From positions 21,191-79,779 of the forward strand of contig JACFNR010000004.1 in assembly GCA_019454765.1 (NCBI GenBank): 58,589 nt of DNA. The letters run 5' to 3'. Made by a program: the position numbers and the translations under genes. The notes under the pieces are model-generated. The model saw nothing but the letters and a program-made list of their open reading frames with translations, was not told the DNA's origin and did not search any database. Below are positions 25,141-33,816 of this stretch, piece after piece (position 1 is the first letter of the stretch; every line of letters begins with the position of its first letter). Source of the stretch: Trueperaceae bacterium (GTDB taxonomy: Bacteria; Deinococcota; Deinococci; Deinococcales; Trueperaceae).

Positions 25141-26922
25141 ATGCCGAACCCCACAGCTAGACTCGGCCGCTTGCGGCAGAGCATGCAGCGTCACGGCGTG
25201 GCCGCCTGGCTGGCCACCACGGGCGACGCCCACCTCAGCGAGTACCTCTCCGAGCGGTGGCGCGCCCGCGCCTGGCTCAGCGGTTTCCGCGGGTCGGCGG
25301 GTCGGCTGGTGGTGACGGCCGACCGGGCCGGCCTCTGGGTCGACCCGCGCTACCACATGCGGGCCGACACCGAGACGGCCGGCGCGCCCATCGAGGTGTT
25401 CAAGGAGGGCAAGCCCGGCACCCCCGACCTCGCCGCCTGGCTCGTCGAGACGCTGCCGAGAGGCAGCGCGGTCGGGTTCGACCCCGAGTCGGTGAGCGTG
25501 GAGGCGCTCCACGCCCTGGAGGCCCGGCTGGCCCCGGCGGGGCTCGGCGCCAAGGCGTGCCCGGGCCTGCTCGACGAGGTCTGGACCGACCGCCCGGCCG
25601 ATGAGCCGGCGCCCGTCGTCGACCACCCGCTGAGGCACGCGGGCGAACCCGCCGCCGAGAAGCTCGGCCGCGTGCGGGCGCGCCTGGCGGACCTGGGCGC
25701 CGAAGGCATGCTCGTCACCGCCCTCGACGAGGTGGCGTGGCTCCTCAACCTCCGCGGCAGCGACGTGCCCATGAACCCGGTGGCGCTCGCGTACTGCCTC
25801 GTGCGGGGCGCCTCGGCGGAGCTGTTCGTCCACGAGGAGCAGGTGACCCCCGCCCTGCGCGCCTCCCTGCTGCCCGAGGTGACGCTGCGCCCGTACGACG
25901 CCGTGACCGCCGCGCTGGCGGAGCTGCCCGCGGGCACGAGGCTGCTGCTCGACCCCGCCAAGACCAACGTGCTCCTCTACGACGCGGCGGCGCGCCTCGA
26001 CCGCGTGCTGGCCGCCAGCCCGGTCGACGCCATGAAGGCCAGGAAGAACGAGACCGAGATCGCCGGCGCACGCCAGGCGCACGCCCTCGACGGCGCCGCC
26101 GTGACGCGGCTCCTCCACTGGCTGGCCACCACCGACCCGAGCGCCGAGACGGAGCTTTCCGTGTCTGAGAAGCTGCAGGAGTTCCGCGCGGGCCTACCCG
26201 ACTACCGCGGACCCAGCTTCGACACCATCGTGGGGTTCGGCCCGAACTCGTCGGTGGGTCACTACCAGCTGAACCGCGAGGACCCGCAACCCCTCGCGGC
26301 CACCTCGGTGGTCCTCATCGACTGCGGCGCGCAGTTCCCGAGCGGCACCACCGACACGACCCGCACCGTGGCCCTCGGCACCCCCACGCCGGCGGAGAAG
26401 CGCACCTACACGACCGTCCTCAAGAGCCTCATCGCGCTCGGCGCCGCCCGCTTCCCCCGCGGCACGACCGGCCAGCGGCTCGACGCCCTGGGCCGGCAGC
26501 ACATCTGGGCCAACGGCTGGGAGTGCCGCCACGGCATAGGCCACGGCGTCGGCAGCTACCTCCACGTGCACGAGGGGCCGCAGCGGATCAACAAGACGAA
26601 CGACGTCGTGTTCGACGTCGGTCACGTCAACTCGTGCGAGCCCGGCGTGTACTTCGAGGGGGTGTTCGGTGTGCGCCTCGAGAACGTGATGACCGTCGCG
26701 CCGGCCGAGTCGGGCCCGTTCGGCGAGTTCCTCGCCTTCGAGACCCTCACGCTGTGCCCCTTCGACCGCGACCTCATCGACCCGGCGCTGCTGACGGCGC
26801 AGGAGGTCGCGTGGCTGGACGCCTACCACCACAGGGTGCGCGAGGCGTTGAGCCCGCTGCTGCCCGAGGAGGTGCGCGCCTGGCTCGTGGGTAGGACGGC
26901 ACCGCTCGGTACGCTCAGCTGA
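25141..26922 (+). CDS. M24B Xaa-Pro aminopeptidase (aminopeptidase P, three-domain type)
   Basis: A 593-residue metallopeptidase that removes N-terminal residues preceding proline. It has two creatinase-like N-terminal domains (about 1-170 and 175-310) and a pita-bread catalytic domain. Dinuclear-metal ligands lie in DCGAQFPSGTTDTTRT (two Asp), HGIGHGVG with HVHEGP (His), EPGVYFEG (Glu) and AFETLTLCPFD (Glu). The length and motifs match the long eukaryotic-type form rather than the ~440-residue bacterial PepP. The ATG at 25141 has GGGAG upstream; 25129 is an alternative. It is divergent from the aminotransferase unit and lies beside a peptide importer. Confidence 0.93.
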   Translation: MPNPTARLGRLRQSMQRHGVAAWLATTGDAHLSEYLSERWRARAWLSGFRGSAGRLVVTADRAGLWVDPRYHMRADTETAGAPIEVFKEGKPGTPDLAAWLVETLPRGSAVGFDPESVSVEALHALEARLAPAGLGAKACPGLLDEVWTDRPADEPAPVVDHPLRHAGEPAAEKLGRVRARLADLGAEGMLVTALDEVAWLLNLRGSDVPMNPVALAYCLVRGASAELFVHEEQVTPALRASLLPEVTLRPYDAVTAALAELPAGTRLLLDPAKTNVLLYDAAARLDRVLAASPVDAMKARKNETEIAGARQAHALDGAAVTRLLHWLATTDPSAETELSVSEKLQEFRAGLPDYRGPSFDTIVGFGPNSSVGHYQLNREDPQPLAATSVVLIDCGAQFPSGTTDTTRTVALGTPTPAEKRTYTTVLKSLIALGAARFPRGTTGQRLDALGRQHIWANGWECRHGIGHGVGSYLHVHEGPQRINKTNDVVFDVGHVNSCEPGVYFEGVFGVRLENVMTVAPAESGPFGEFLAFETLTLCPFDRDLIDPALLTAQEVAWLDAYHHRVREALSPLLPEEVRAWLVGRTAPLGTLS

Positions 26923-26975
26923 CCGAAGCGGTCGGCCGGGGGCCGGGCCAAGCGCAACGCGACGACCGACCCTCC

Positions 26976-27827
26976 TTACCCGCCCGGCGCCGTCAGGTCC
27001 CTGAGCGTGTCGCCGAGCAGGTTGACCGCCAGCAGCGTCACGAGCAGCACGAGCCCGGGCATGGTGGGTAGCCACCAGGCGACGGCCACGAACACCTGGC
27101 TCTCGGCGAGCATGCCGCCCCAGCTGGGCGTGGGGGGTTGCACGCCGAGGCCGAGGAACGACAGGCCCGCCTCCGCCAGGATGAGCCCGCCCAGCTGGAG
27201 GGTGCCCTCGACGACGATGATGGGCACGAGGTTGGGGAAGAGGTGCTTGAGCATGAGGCGCCAGCGGCGCGCGCCGAGCGCCTGGGCGGCCACCACGTAC
27301 TCCTCGTCGCGCAGCTCGAGCACGCGGGCGCGGGTCAGGCGCGCGAACGACACCCAGCCCGTGAGGCCCAGGGTGAGGATGACGACGGGCAGGCTGGCGC
27401 CCACCGCCGCGATGACGGCGATGGCGAGCAGCACGAACGGCAGCGCCATGAGGGTCTCGGTGATGGCGGTGATCACGGCGTCCACCACGCCGCCAAGGAA
27501 GCCGGCCAGCACGCCCAACACGACCCCGAGGGTCATGGCGATGGCGAGGGCCGTGGCGCCCAGCGCCAGGGACACGCGGGCGCCGGCCAGCAGTCGGGCG
27601 AGGACGTCGCGGCCGAGCTGGTCGGTGCCGGCCACGTGGGTGACCCCGCCGCTCGCGAACATGGGGGGCTTGAGGGTGGCCATGAGGTCCTGCTCGAGCG
27701 GGTCGATGGGGTAGAGGGGCCCCAGCAGCGCGCCCGCCACCACGGCCGCCAGCGCGATCACCGACAGGAAGACGCGCGGGCGGCGCAAGTGCTTGGCGAG
27801 CCGGAGGCGCCACCGTGCCGCCGTCAC
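26976..27827 (-). CDS. Peptide ABC transporter permease, DppC/OppC type
   Basis: A 283-residue DppC-type permease: N-terminal helix, OppC_N segment (VAGTDQLGRDVLARLLAGARVS) and EAA loop VAAQALGARRWRLMLKHLFPN. The GTG start at 27827 overlaps the DppB-type stop (GTGA). Together with the upstream permease it serves the binding protein encoded divergently at 28836. It is convergent with the M24 gene; the 53 bases between them show no convincing terminator. Confidence 0.92.
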   Translation of the reverse strand: MTAARWRLRLAKHLRRPRVFLSVIALAAVVAGALLGPLYPIDPLEQDLMATLKPPMFASGGVTHVAGTDQLGRDVLARLLAGARVSLALGATALAIAMTLGVVLGVLAGFLGGVVDAVITAITETLMALPFVLLAIAVIAAVGASLPVVILTLGLTGWVSFARLTRARVLELRDEEYVVAAQALGARRWRLMLKHLFPNLVPIIVVEGTLQLGGLILAEAGLSFLGLGVQPPTPSWGGMLAESQVFVAVAWWLPTMPGLVLLVTLLAVNLLGDTLRDLTAPGG

Positions 27828-28741
27828 TGCAGCCTCACGCGGGGGTTGAGGAGCGTGAAGGTGATGTCGACGAGGGTGTTGACGAGGATCAGGAACACCG
27901 CCACCACCAGCACGCCCGCCTCCACCACGGGGTAGTCGCGGGCGTAGACGGAGCGCACCAGCAGCCGGCCAAGGCCGGGCCAGGCGAACACCGTCTCGGT
28001 GATGACGGAGCCGCCCAGCACGAAGCGCAGCTGCAGCCCGATGACGGTGACGACGGGGATGGCGGCGTTGCGCAGGGCGTGGCGCCACACCACCCGGCCG
28101 CGCCTGAGGCCCTTGGCGCTGGCGGTGCGCACGTAGGCGGCGCCCAGCACCTCGAGCATGCTGATGCGCGTCATGCGCACGATGCCGCCCAGCAGGAAGA
28201 GCGCCAGCGTGCCGGTGGGCAGCACGTAGTGGCGCCACGTGGCGGCGCCCGCCGCCGGCAACCACTTGAGCTGCACCGCGAAGAGGAGGATGCCCATCAC
28301 GGCGACCCAGAAGACGGGCAGCGACTGGCCCGTCACCGCCACGCCGGTGATGACCGCGTCGCTCGCCCCGTCGCGCCGCAGGGCGGCGAGCACGCCGAGG
28401 GGCACGCCCACCACCACGGCCAGGAGGATGGCCAGCCCGGCCAGCGAGAGGGTGGCGGGGAGGCGCTCGAGCACCAGCCCGAGGGCGTCCTGGCGGAACT
28501 GCAGGGAATCGCCGAAGTCGAAGCGCACGAACTGACCGAGGAAGCGCCAGTAGCGCTCGACGAGCGGCGCGTCGAGGCCGAGCGTCCGGCGGAGCTCGTC
28601 CACCTGGGCGTTGGTGGCGTCGGGCGGCAGCAGCAACCTCACCGGGTCGCCCGAGAGGTTGACCATCGTGAAGACCAGGAGCGACAGGCCGAACAGCACG
28701 ACGAGGCTCATGACCAGGCGCCTGCCCAGGTAGGTCAGCAT
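27824..28741 (-). CDS. Peptide ABC transporter permease, DppB/OppB type
   Basis: A 305-residue DppB-type permease starting MLTYLGRRLVMSLVVLFGLSL, with the EAA loop AYVRTASAKGLRRGRVVWRHALRN and C-terminus DITFTLLNPRVRLQ. The longer open frame upstream runs antisense through the binding-protein gene and is not coding. The gene is divergent from its presumed binding protein, 94 bases away; this differs from the two other peptide importers, where all parts are on one strand. Confidence 0.92.
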   Translation of the reverse strand: MLTYLGRRLVMSLVVLFGLSLLVFTMVNLSGDPVRLLLPPDATNAQVDELRRTLGLDAPLVERYWRFLGQFVRFDFGDSLQFRQDALGLVLERLPATLSLAGLAILLAVVVGVPLGVLAALRRDGASDAVITGVAVTGQSLPVFWVAVMGILLFAVQLKWLPAAGAATWRHYVLPTGTLALFLLGGIVRMTRISMLEVLGAAYVRTASAKGLRRGRVVWRHALRNAAIPVVTVIGLQLRFVLGGSVITETVFAWPGLGRLLVRSVYARDYPVVEAGVLVVAVFLILVNTLVDITFTLLNPRVRLQ

Positions 28742-28835
28742 GGCGCCAGAGTACCCGCCCTCACGGCGTCCGGTATCATTCTTCACTGAGTTCGGGACGG
28801 GGACCCGGGCTCCGGGGGTCACTAGGAGGCAACCG

Positions 28836-30329
28836 ATGCTCGGTAGAGTCCGCAACCTACTCCTACTACTCGTGGTGGCGTTCGCCGCGCTCGCGGGCGC
28901 GCAGAACGTGGTGGTCATGCAGAGCGCCGACGCCAAGACGCTCGACCCCACCCAGAACCGCGAGACCCCCACCTTCAACGTCATGCTGCACCTGTTCGAC
29001 GCCCTCGTCTTCAAGAACCCCGACGGCACCTTCGCGCCCGGCCTGGCCGAGTCGTGGTCGGCGCTCGACGACCTCACCTGGGAGTTCCACCTGCGGGACG
29101 GCGTGAAGTTCCACGACGGCGAGCCGCTCACCGCCGACGCCGTCAAGTTCACGGTGGAGCGGATCAAGGACCCCGAGGCCGCCTCGCCCATCGCCGGCGG
29201 CTACGCCTTCATCGACCACGTGGAGGTCGTCGACCCGTTGACCGTGCGGATCGTCACCAAAGCGCCCACGCCGCTGGCCGAGGTCTACTTCTCCGAGATC
29301 TTCATCGTGCCGCCCGCCTACTACCAGAGGGTCGGCGCCGCCGAGTTCGCCTCCCACCCCGTGGGCACGGGGCCCTTCAAGTTCGTCGGCTGGACGCGCG
29401 ACGTGAGCCTCACCCTCGCCCCCAACGCCGATTACTGGCGGGGCGCGCCGAGCCTGCCGGGCATAGTGTTCCAGCCCGTGCCGGAGGCCATCACGCGCTT
29501 CTCGAGCCTCAGCGCCGGCGAGGCCGACATCATCACGCAGGTGCCGCCCAGCCTCACCGCCGCCGTCGACGGCGCCACCAACGCCCACCTCGCCACGGTG
29601 GACGGGGCGCGCGTCCTCTACATAGGCATCAACACCACGGGTAGCAACGCTGCGCTCAAGGACGCGCGCGTGCGCCAGGCCCTCAACTACGCCGTCGACC
29701 GCAACGGCATCGTGCAGGGCATCTTCGGCGGGCTGGCCACCGCCACCACCGGCCTCTTGACCCCCATCGACTTCGGTTACGACCCCGAACTCGCCCCCTA
29801 CCCGTACGACCCGGAGCGCGCGCGGGCGCTGCTCGCCGAGGCCGGTTACGCGAGCGGCCTCACCCTCGTGCTGGGCACCCCGAACGGCCGCTACGTGAAC
29901 GACGTGCAGGTGGCGCAGGCCGTGGCCGCGCAGCTGCAGGCCGTGGGCGTGACCGTCGACCTGCAGGTGCGTGAGTACGGCGCCTACGTGGGCGAGCTCT
30001 TCGGCGGCGCCGCCCCCGACCTGTTCCTCATCGGCTGGGGCAACGCGCCGTTCGACGCCGACTTCGTCTACTGGAACCTGCTGCGCACCGACCAGCTGCT
30101 CAGCTACTACTCCAACCCCGAGCTCGACGCGCTCATCGACGTTGGCCACACCACCATCGACCGCGGCGAGCGCCTCGCCGCCTACCTGAGCGCCGCCGTC
30201 ATCATCCAGGACGAGGCGCCCATGATCTTCCTCTACAAGCAGAAGGACGCCTACGGCGTGAGCGACCGCCTCGTGTGGGAGCCGCGCGCGGACGAGTTCA
30301 TCTACCTCTACGGCGCCACGCTCAAGTGA
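28836..30329 (+). CDS. Peptide ABC transporter substrate-binding protein (SBP family 5)
   Basis: A 497-residue extracytoplasmic binding protein with signal peptide MLGRVRNLLLLLVVAFAALAGAQ; AGGAGG (28824-28829) fixes the ATG at 28836. Family-5 features are WEFHLRDGVKFHDGEPLTADAV, GTGPFKFVGW and YPYDPERARALLAEAGY. A TATCAT at 28774-28779 resembles a -10 box, without a clear -35. It is followed at once by an M20 peptidase gene, and its permeases are divergent. The ligand is probably a short peptide. Confidence 0.94.
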   Translation: MLGRVRNLLLLLVVAFAALAGAQNVVVMQSADAKTLDPTQNRETPTFNVMLHLFDALVFKNPDGTFAPGLAESWSALDDLTWEFHLRDGVKFHDGEPLTADAVKFTVERIKDPEAASPIAGGYAFIDHVEVVDPLTVRIVTKAPTPLAEVYFSEIFIVPPAYYQRVGAAEFASHPVGTGPFKFVGWTRDVSLTLAPNADYWRGAPSLPGIVFQPVPEAITRFSSLSAGEADIITQVPPSLTAAVDGATNAHLATVDGARVLYIGINTTGSNAALKDARVRQALNYAVDRNGIVQGIFGGLATATTGLLTPIDFGYDPELAPYPYDPERARALLAEAGYASGLTLVLGTPNGRYVNDVQVAQAVAAQLQAVGVTVDLQVREYGAYVGELFGGAAPDLFLIGWGNAPFDADFVYWNLLRTDQLLSYYSNPELDALIDVGHTTIDRGERLAAYLSAAVIIQDEAPMIFLYKQKDAYGVSDRLVWEPRADEFIYLYGATLK

Positions 30330-30364
30330 GTGACGGCGCGCCGCAGCGCGGATCCGGCGGGGGC

Positions 30365-31711
30365 ATGACGCTCCCGCCGGAGCTCGCGCGCTTCGCCAAG
30401 GCGGCCATCGCCGACCTCGTGGCCATCCCGTCCGTGGCCGCGCAGGGCCGCGGCGTGGCCGAGGCCGCCGAGGCCGTGCGCGCCCTGCTCACGGCCGAGG
30501 GGTTCCCGGCAGAGCTGCACGCCACCGCCGGCAACCCCGTCGTGTACGCCGAGGGGGGCGCCACCGCGGCCGGCGCGCCGACCGTCCTCTTCTACAACCA
30601 CTACGACGTGCAGCCGGCGGAGCCGTTCGAGGAGTGGGACTCGGACCCGTTCACGCTCGACGAGCGTGACGGTGCCCTCTACGGCCGCGGCGCCGCCGAC
30701 GACAAGGGCGAGCTGGTCACGCGCCTCGTGGCCCTGCGCTGGTTCCAGCTCCGCAACGGCCCCCTGCCGTTCAGGGTCAAGTTCGTGGTGGAGGGCGAGG
30801 AGGAGATCGGCAGCCCGAGCCTCGCCGGCTACCTGGAGCGCGAGCGCGAACGGCTCAAGGCGGACGCGGTGGTGTGGGAGTTCGGCGCCGTCGACGCCCA
30901 CGAGAGACCCACCACCTTCCTTGGCCTCAAGGGCATCCTGGCGCTCGAGCTGCGGCTCAGGACGGCCGACCGCGACCTGCACTCGTCGTACGGCCCCGTC
31001 GTCGACAACGCCGCCTGGCGCATGGCCGCCGCCCTCGCCTCGCTGCGCGACGCCACCGGCCGCGTGCTGGTCGAGGGGTTCTACGACAAGGTCGTCACCC
31101 CGCCCCACGACGTGGTGGCAATGGTGGACGCCCTGCCCGCCGAGGAGAGCGAGCTGGCGCGCCTATTCGGTCTGCGCGGCTACCTGAACGGCGCAACGGG
31201 CCGCGACTGGCTGCGCGCCGTGGTGCTGGCGCCCGCCCTCAACGTCAACGGCATCAGCTCCGGCTACGCCGGCGAGGGCGCCAAGACCGTCATCCCCGCC
31301 GCCGCCACCGCCAAGATCGACGTGCGCCTGGTGCCCGACCAGGACCCGTTCGAGGTCAAGGGGTTGATCGAGCGACACTTGGCCCGCGCCGGCTTCGCAG
31401 ACATCGAGGTCGTGCTCCTCCAGCACCACGAGAAGCCCGTGTGGGGGCCGCGTGCGCACCCGTTCGTCGATGCGGCGCTGGCCGCGTTAGAGGAAGTGCA
31501 CGGGGTGGCGCCGGCCGTGTACCCGAACACCCCGTCGTCCGGCCCCATGCACCCGTTCGTGGAGCAGCTCGGCGCGCCCGTCGTGGGGTTGGGCGCCAGC
31601 TACCCCGGGGGGCGGATCCATAGTCCGAACGAGCACGTGCGGTGGCGGGATATCGAGAATGGGAGTGCGGTGATCGTCAGGGCGTTGGAGAGGTATGTGG
31701 TGGGGGGGTAG
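30365..31711 (+). CDS. M20-family metallopeptidase (dipeptidase-like), canonical metal site
   Basis: A 448-residue M20 peptidase. The metal ligands are all present: NHYDVQP (His79, Asp81), GRGAADDKG (Asp112-Asp113), EGEEEIGS (Glu145-146), and a C-terminal His in RIHSPNEH. The lid domain runs from about residue 185 to 330. The ATG at 30365 is preferred because an upstream GTG (30326), which overlaps the binding-protein stop, would add a glycine-rich tail unlike the family. It is co-transcribed with the binding protein and probably cleaves the imported peptides. Confidence 0.92.
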   Translation: MTLPPELARFAKAAIADLVAIPSVAAQGRGVAEAAEAVRALLTAEGFPAELHATAGNPVVYAEGGATAAGAPTVLFYNHYDVQPAEPFEEWDSDPFTLDERDGALYGRGAADDKGELVTRLVALRWFQLRNGPLPFRVKFVVEGEEEIGSPSLAGYLERERERLKADAVVWEFGAVDAHERPTTFLGLKGILALELRLRTADRDLHSSYGPVVDNAAWRMAAALASLRDATGRVLVEGFYDKVVTPPHDVVAMVDALPAEESELARLFGLRGYLNGATGRDWLRAVVLAPALNVNGISSGYAGEGAKTVIPAAATAKIDVRLVPDQDPFEVKGLIERHLARAGFADIEVVLLQHHEKPVWGPRAHPFVDAALAALEEVHGVAPAVYPNTPSSGPMHPFVEQLGAPVVGLGASYPGGRIHSPNEHVRWRDIENGSAVIVRALERYVVGG

Positions 31712-31941
31712 GTCCGGGGGCGTTCAGATGTGGGTCGCGGCGTGGTGCAAACTGCGCGCGAAGGGGCCGGTGTGGACGCCGGCACGCCGTGATGGGCCGA
31801 GTCACAGGTGGCGAGTCGGTTCGTTGTAAGGCGGATGCCGCCCGGTGGGGGGAGTGCAGCGGTTCCTTCCGACACATAGGCCGGGTGGCATATGGGGAGT
31901 GGCTGCGGCGCCGCGTGCTCGGGACGCGCGGATAGGGAGAG

Positions 31942-33582
31942 TCAATAGCCGTCCTGTCGCCGAGGCAAGAGTTGTTTCCTACTCGGCGTAGCCACGTCGG
32001 ATTTGGGGTGGGCCCCGGCCTGGGGCCCGTAGCCGTAGCCGTAGCCGTAGCCATAGCCGTAGCCGTACTTGCCGACCCTAGCTGCTCTCCCGCCGTGGTC
32101 GACGTTCGTGATCACGGTACCCAGGACGCGCACGCCGATACGCTCGTAGAGATCGAGTGTGGCCGCCGTCGAACGACGGTCCGTGGTTGGAAGGCTGAGC
32201 GCTAGAACCACGGCCGTTGCGTGTGGGGCGATGGTCAGCGTATCGGCCACGGGGAGCGTGGGAGGCGAGTCGATGACGATCGCGTCATACTGCCCCTTCA
32301 ACCGCATGAGGAGCGTAGCGAACGACCGCGATAACAACTCGGTGGGGTCCGGAGCCGGCTCGAGCGTCGGTAGTACGTCCAGGCCCACGCCGTCCAGATG
32401 GACCGTGACTGGCCTGCCGCTACCATCGGGGTTCTCCAGGAACGCTCTAAGCACGGAGTTGCCAACCTGATCCTTCGTCAACCCGGCCCTGGCTGATACC
32501 GTGGGTTTCCGCATGTCTGCGTCTATCAGCAACGTGTTGTAGTCATTCCTCGCGAGGCTCTGTGCCAGGCCCAGCGCCACGGTGCTCTTCCCCTCGGCGG
32601 GACCGGGGCTAGTCACGACGATGACCTTGGGTAGGTCCTGAGAAGTTGCGAACATGATGTTAGTGCGGAGGTAACCGGTCGCCTCGCTGGGTAGGCGCGT
32701 GGTCCCCGATGGAAGTCGCGGGAACTCTCCCAGGACAGGTAGTTCCGTCGCGCGCTGTATGTCCTCGGAGTTGCGGAAGCGCGTGTTCATGGCCTCCCGC
32801 AACATGACGAGGCCGTATACGAGGAAGAGTCCTAGGGTGAAGGCCAGTGCAGCGTTGCGCGCGGGTTGAGGTCTCGATGGTCGCAGGGCTGGCATCGCCG
32901 GCTCGAGTACCTCGAGGAGCCCGACCGCCGATGCGCTGAGGGCGCGTACCGCGTTCAGCTGGTTCGCTCTGTCGGCCCGCAGGGCCTTGATTCCCTCCAC
33001 CTGCGTCGACTGCGAGGCATCTGATCCGACGCCCGTGGAAGCACCAACGATCTCCGCATCGAAAGCGTCGATCTGTGACTGGAGGGTCGCGATGAGGACT
33101 TGGAGGTTCTGCTTAGCTCGCGCTATGTCCCAGCCGAGAAGCGCATTCCCGAGGGCGTTAGCCGCCTCCGCCGCCCACGACGGATCGGCGTCTCGCACCG
33201 TCACGCGCAAGAGGCTCGACTGCTGGGCCGATTCAGCCCGCACACTCACTACTTTCGAGAACGCCCCGACCGTAGCGACGCCAGCGTCGTGGACACCAAG
33301 CGTCTCGAGGGCTGTCGACAGAACTGGGTAACTCTTCGCAGCGGCCTGGTACGCCGTGATGTCGATAGTGGGTGCGGTTACAAGCGAGACTCCGAACGTG
33401 CCCTGGGCGCTGCCTGGTCTACTGACCAGCAGCGTTGCAGTCGAGTCGTACTCGGGCGTCATGCGCCTGCTCAAGTAGTAGGTCAACCCGGTAGCGCCAA
33501 GTGCAACGGCAAGTGCGAACACCAATCCGCGGCGCAGCAATTGAACTAGGTCCTGAAGGCTTATCTCCTCTTCGTATTCCAT
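31942..33582 (-). CDS. Wzz/BY-kinase fusion: polysaccharide co-polymerase and tyrosine autokinase
   Basis: A 546-residue inner-membrane protein that sets exopolysaccharide chain length and export through phosphorylation cycles. A Wzz domain is flanked by two membrane helices (about 20-38 and 242-262). The cytosolic kinase has Walker A SPGPAEGKST (325-334), Walker A' LLIDAD (351-356) and Walker B AIVIDSPP (434-441). The C-terminus has seven alternating Tyr residues (506-518, YGYGYG...), the autophosphorylation tail. It is divergent from the subtilisin-like gene and has no glycosyltransferase beside it; the nearest polysaccharide genes start about 9 kb away. The 230 bases after its stop hold no gene. 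Confidence 0.92.
   Translation of the reverse strand: MEYEEEISLQDLVQLLRRGLVFALAVALGATGLTYYLSRRMTPEYDSTATLLVSRPGSAQGTFGVSLVTAPTIDITAYQAAAKSYPVLSTALETLGVHDAGVATVGAFSKVVSVRAESAQQSSLLRVTVRDADPSWAAEAANALGNALLGWDIARAKQNLQVLIATLQSQIDAFDAEIVGASTGVGSDASQSTQVEGIKALRADRANQLNAVRALSASAVGLLEVLEPAMPALRPSRPQPARNAALAFTLGLFLVYGLVMLREAMNTRFRNSEDIQRATELPVLGEFPRLPSGTTRLPSEATGYLRTNIMFATSQDLPKVIVVTSPGPAEGKSTVALGLAQSLARNDYNTLLIDADMRKPTVSARAGLTKDQVGNSVLRAFLENPDGSGRPVTVHLDGVGLDVLPTLEPAPDPTELLSRSFATLLMRLKGQYDAIVIDSPPTLPVADTLTIAPHATAVVLALSLPTTDRRSTAATLDLYERIGVRVLGTVITNVDHGGRAARVGKYGYGYGYGYGYGYGPQAGAHPKSDVATPSRKQLLPRRQDGY
32029..32067 (-). repeat. Hexanucleotide tandem repeat encoding the Tyr-Gly tail of the BY-kinase
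   Basis: Six units of GTAGCC (one reads ATAGCC) at 32029-32064 plus a final GTA encode seven Tyr separated by Gly on the minus strand. A 6-base in-frame repeat can gain or lose Tyr-Gly pairs by slippage without frameshift. Confidence 0.85.
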
Positions 33583-33816
33583 GTCTTGCGATACTTCCTA
33601 TCGCTGCATGCGCGGAAGGAATACCCGTCCCCCTGGCCTCCCCCAGCACATCTCCCCGTCCCCGGTCGCAGCAAGGGCGATGTGGCGCGAGCATAACCCG
33701 GCTATGATTCTCGGAACCGATGTTGGCTGGCGTTCGGCCGCGGCGGGGCTTCTGCGTCTCTTGGGCGTCTTGTTGCGGTCGCGCCGGCTGGGTCGGGCGT
33801 TAGGAAGGTGATCGGT

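Noticed and set aside
9453-26922. Ectoine degradation (DoeA/DoeB) as the function of the AstE and M24 genes
   Set aside because: The M24 protein is the long aminopeptidase-P form, lies far from the AstE genes, and no other doe genes are seen.
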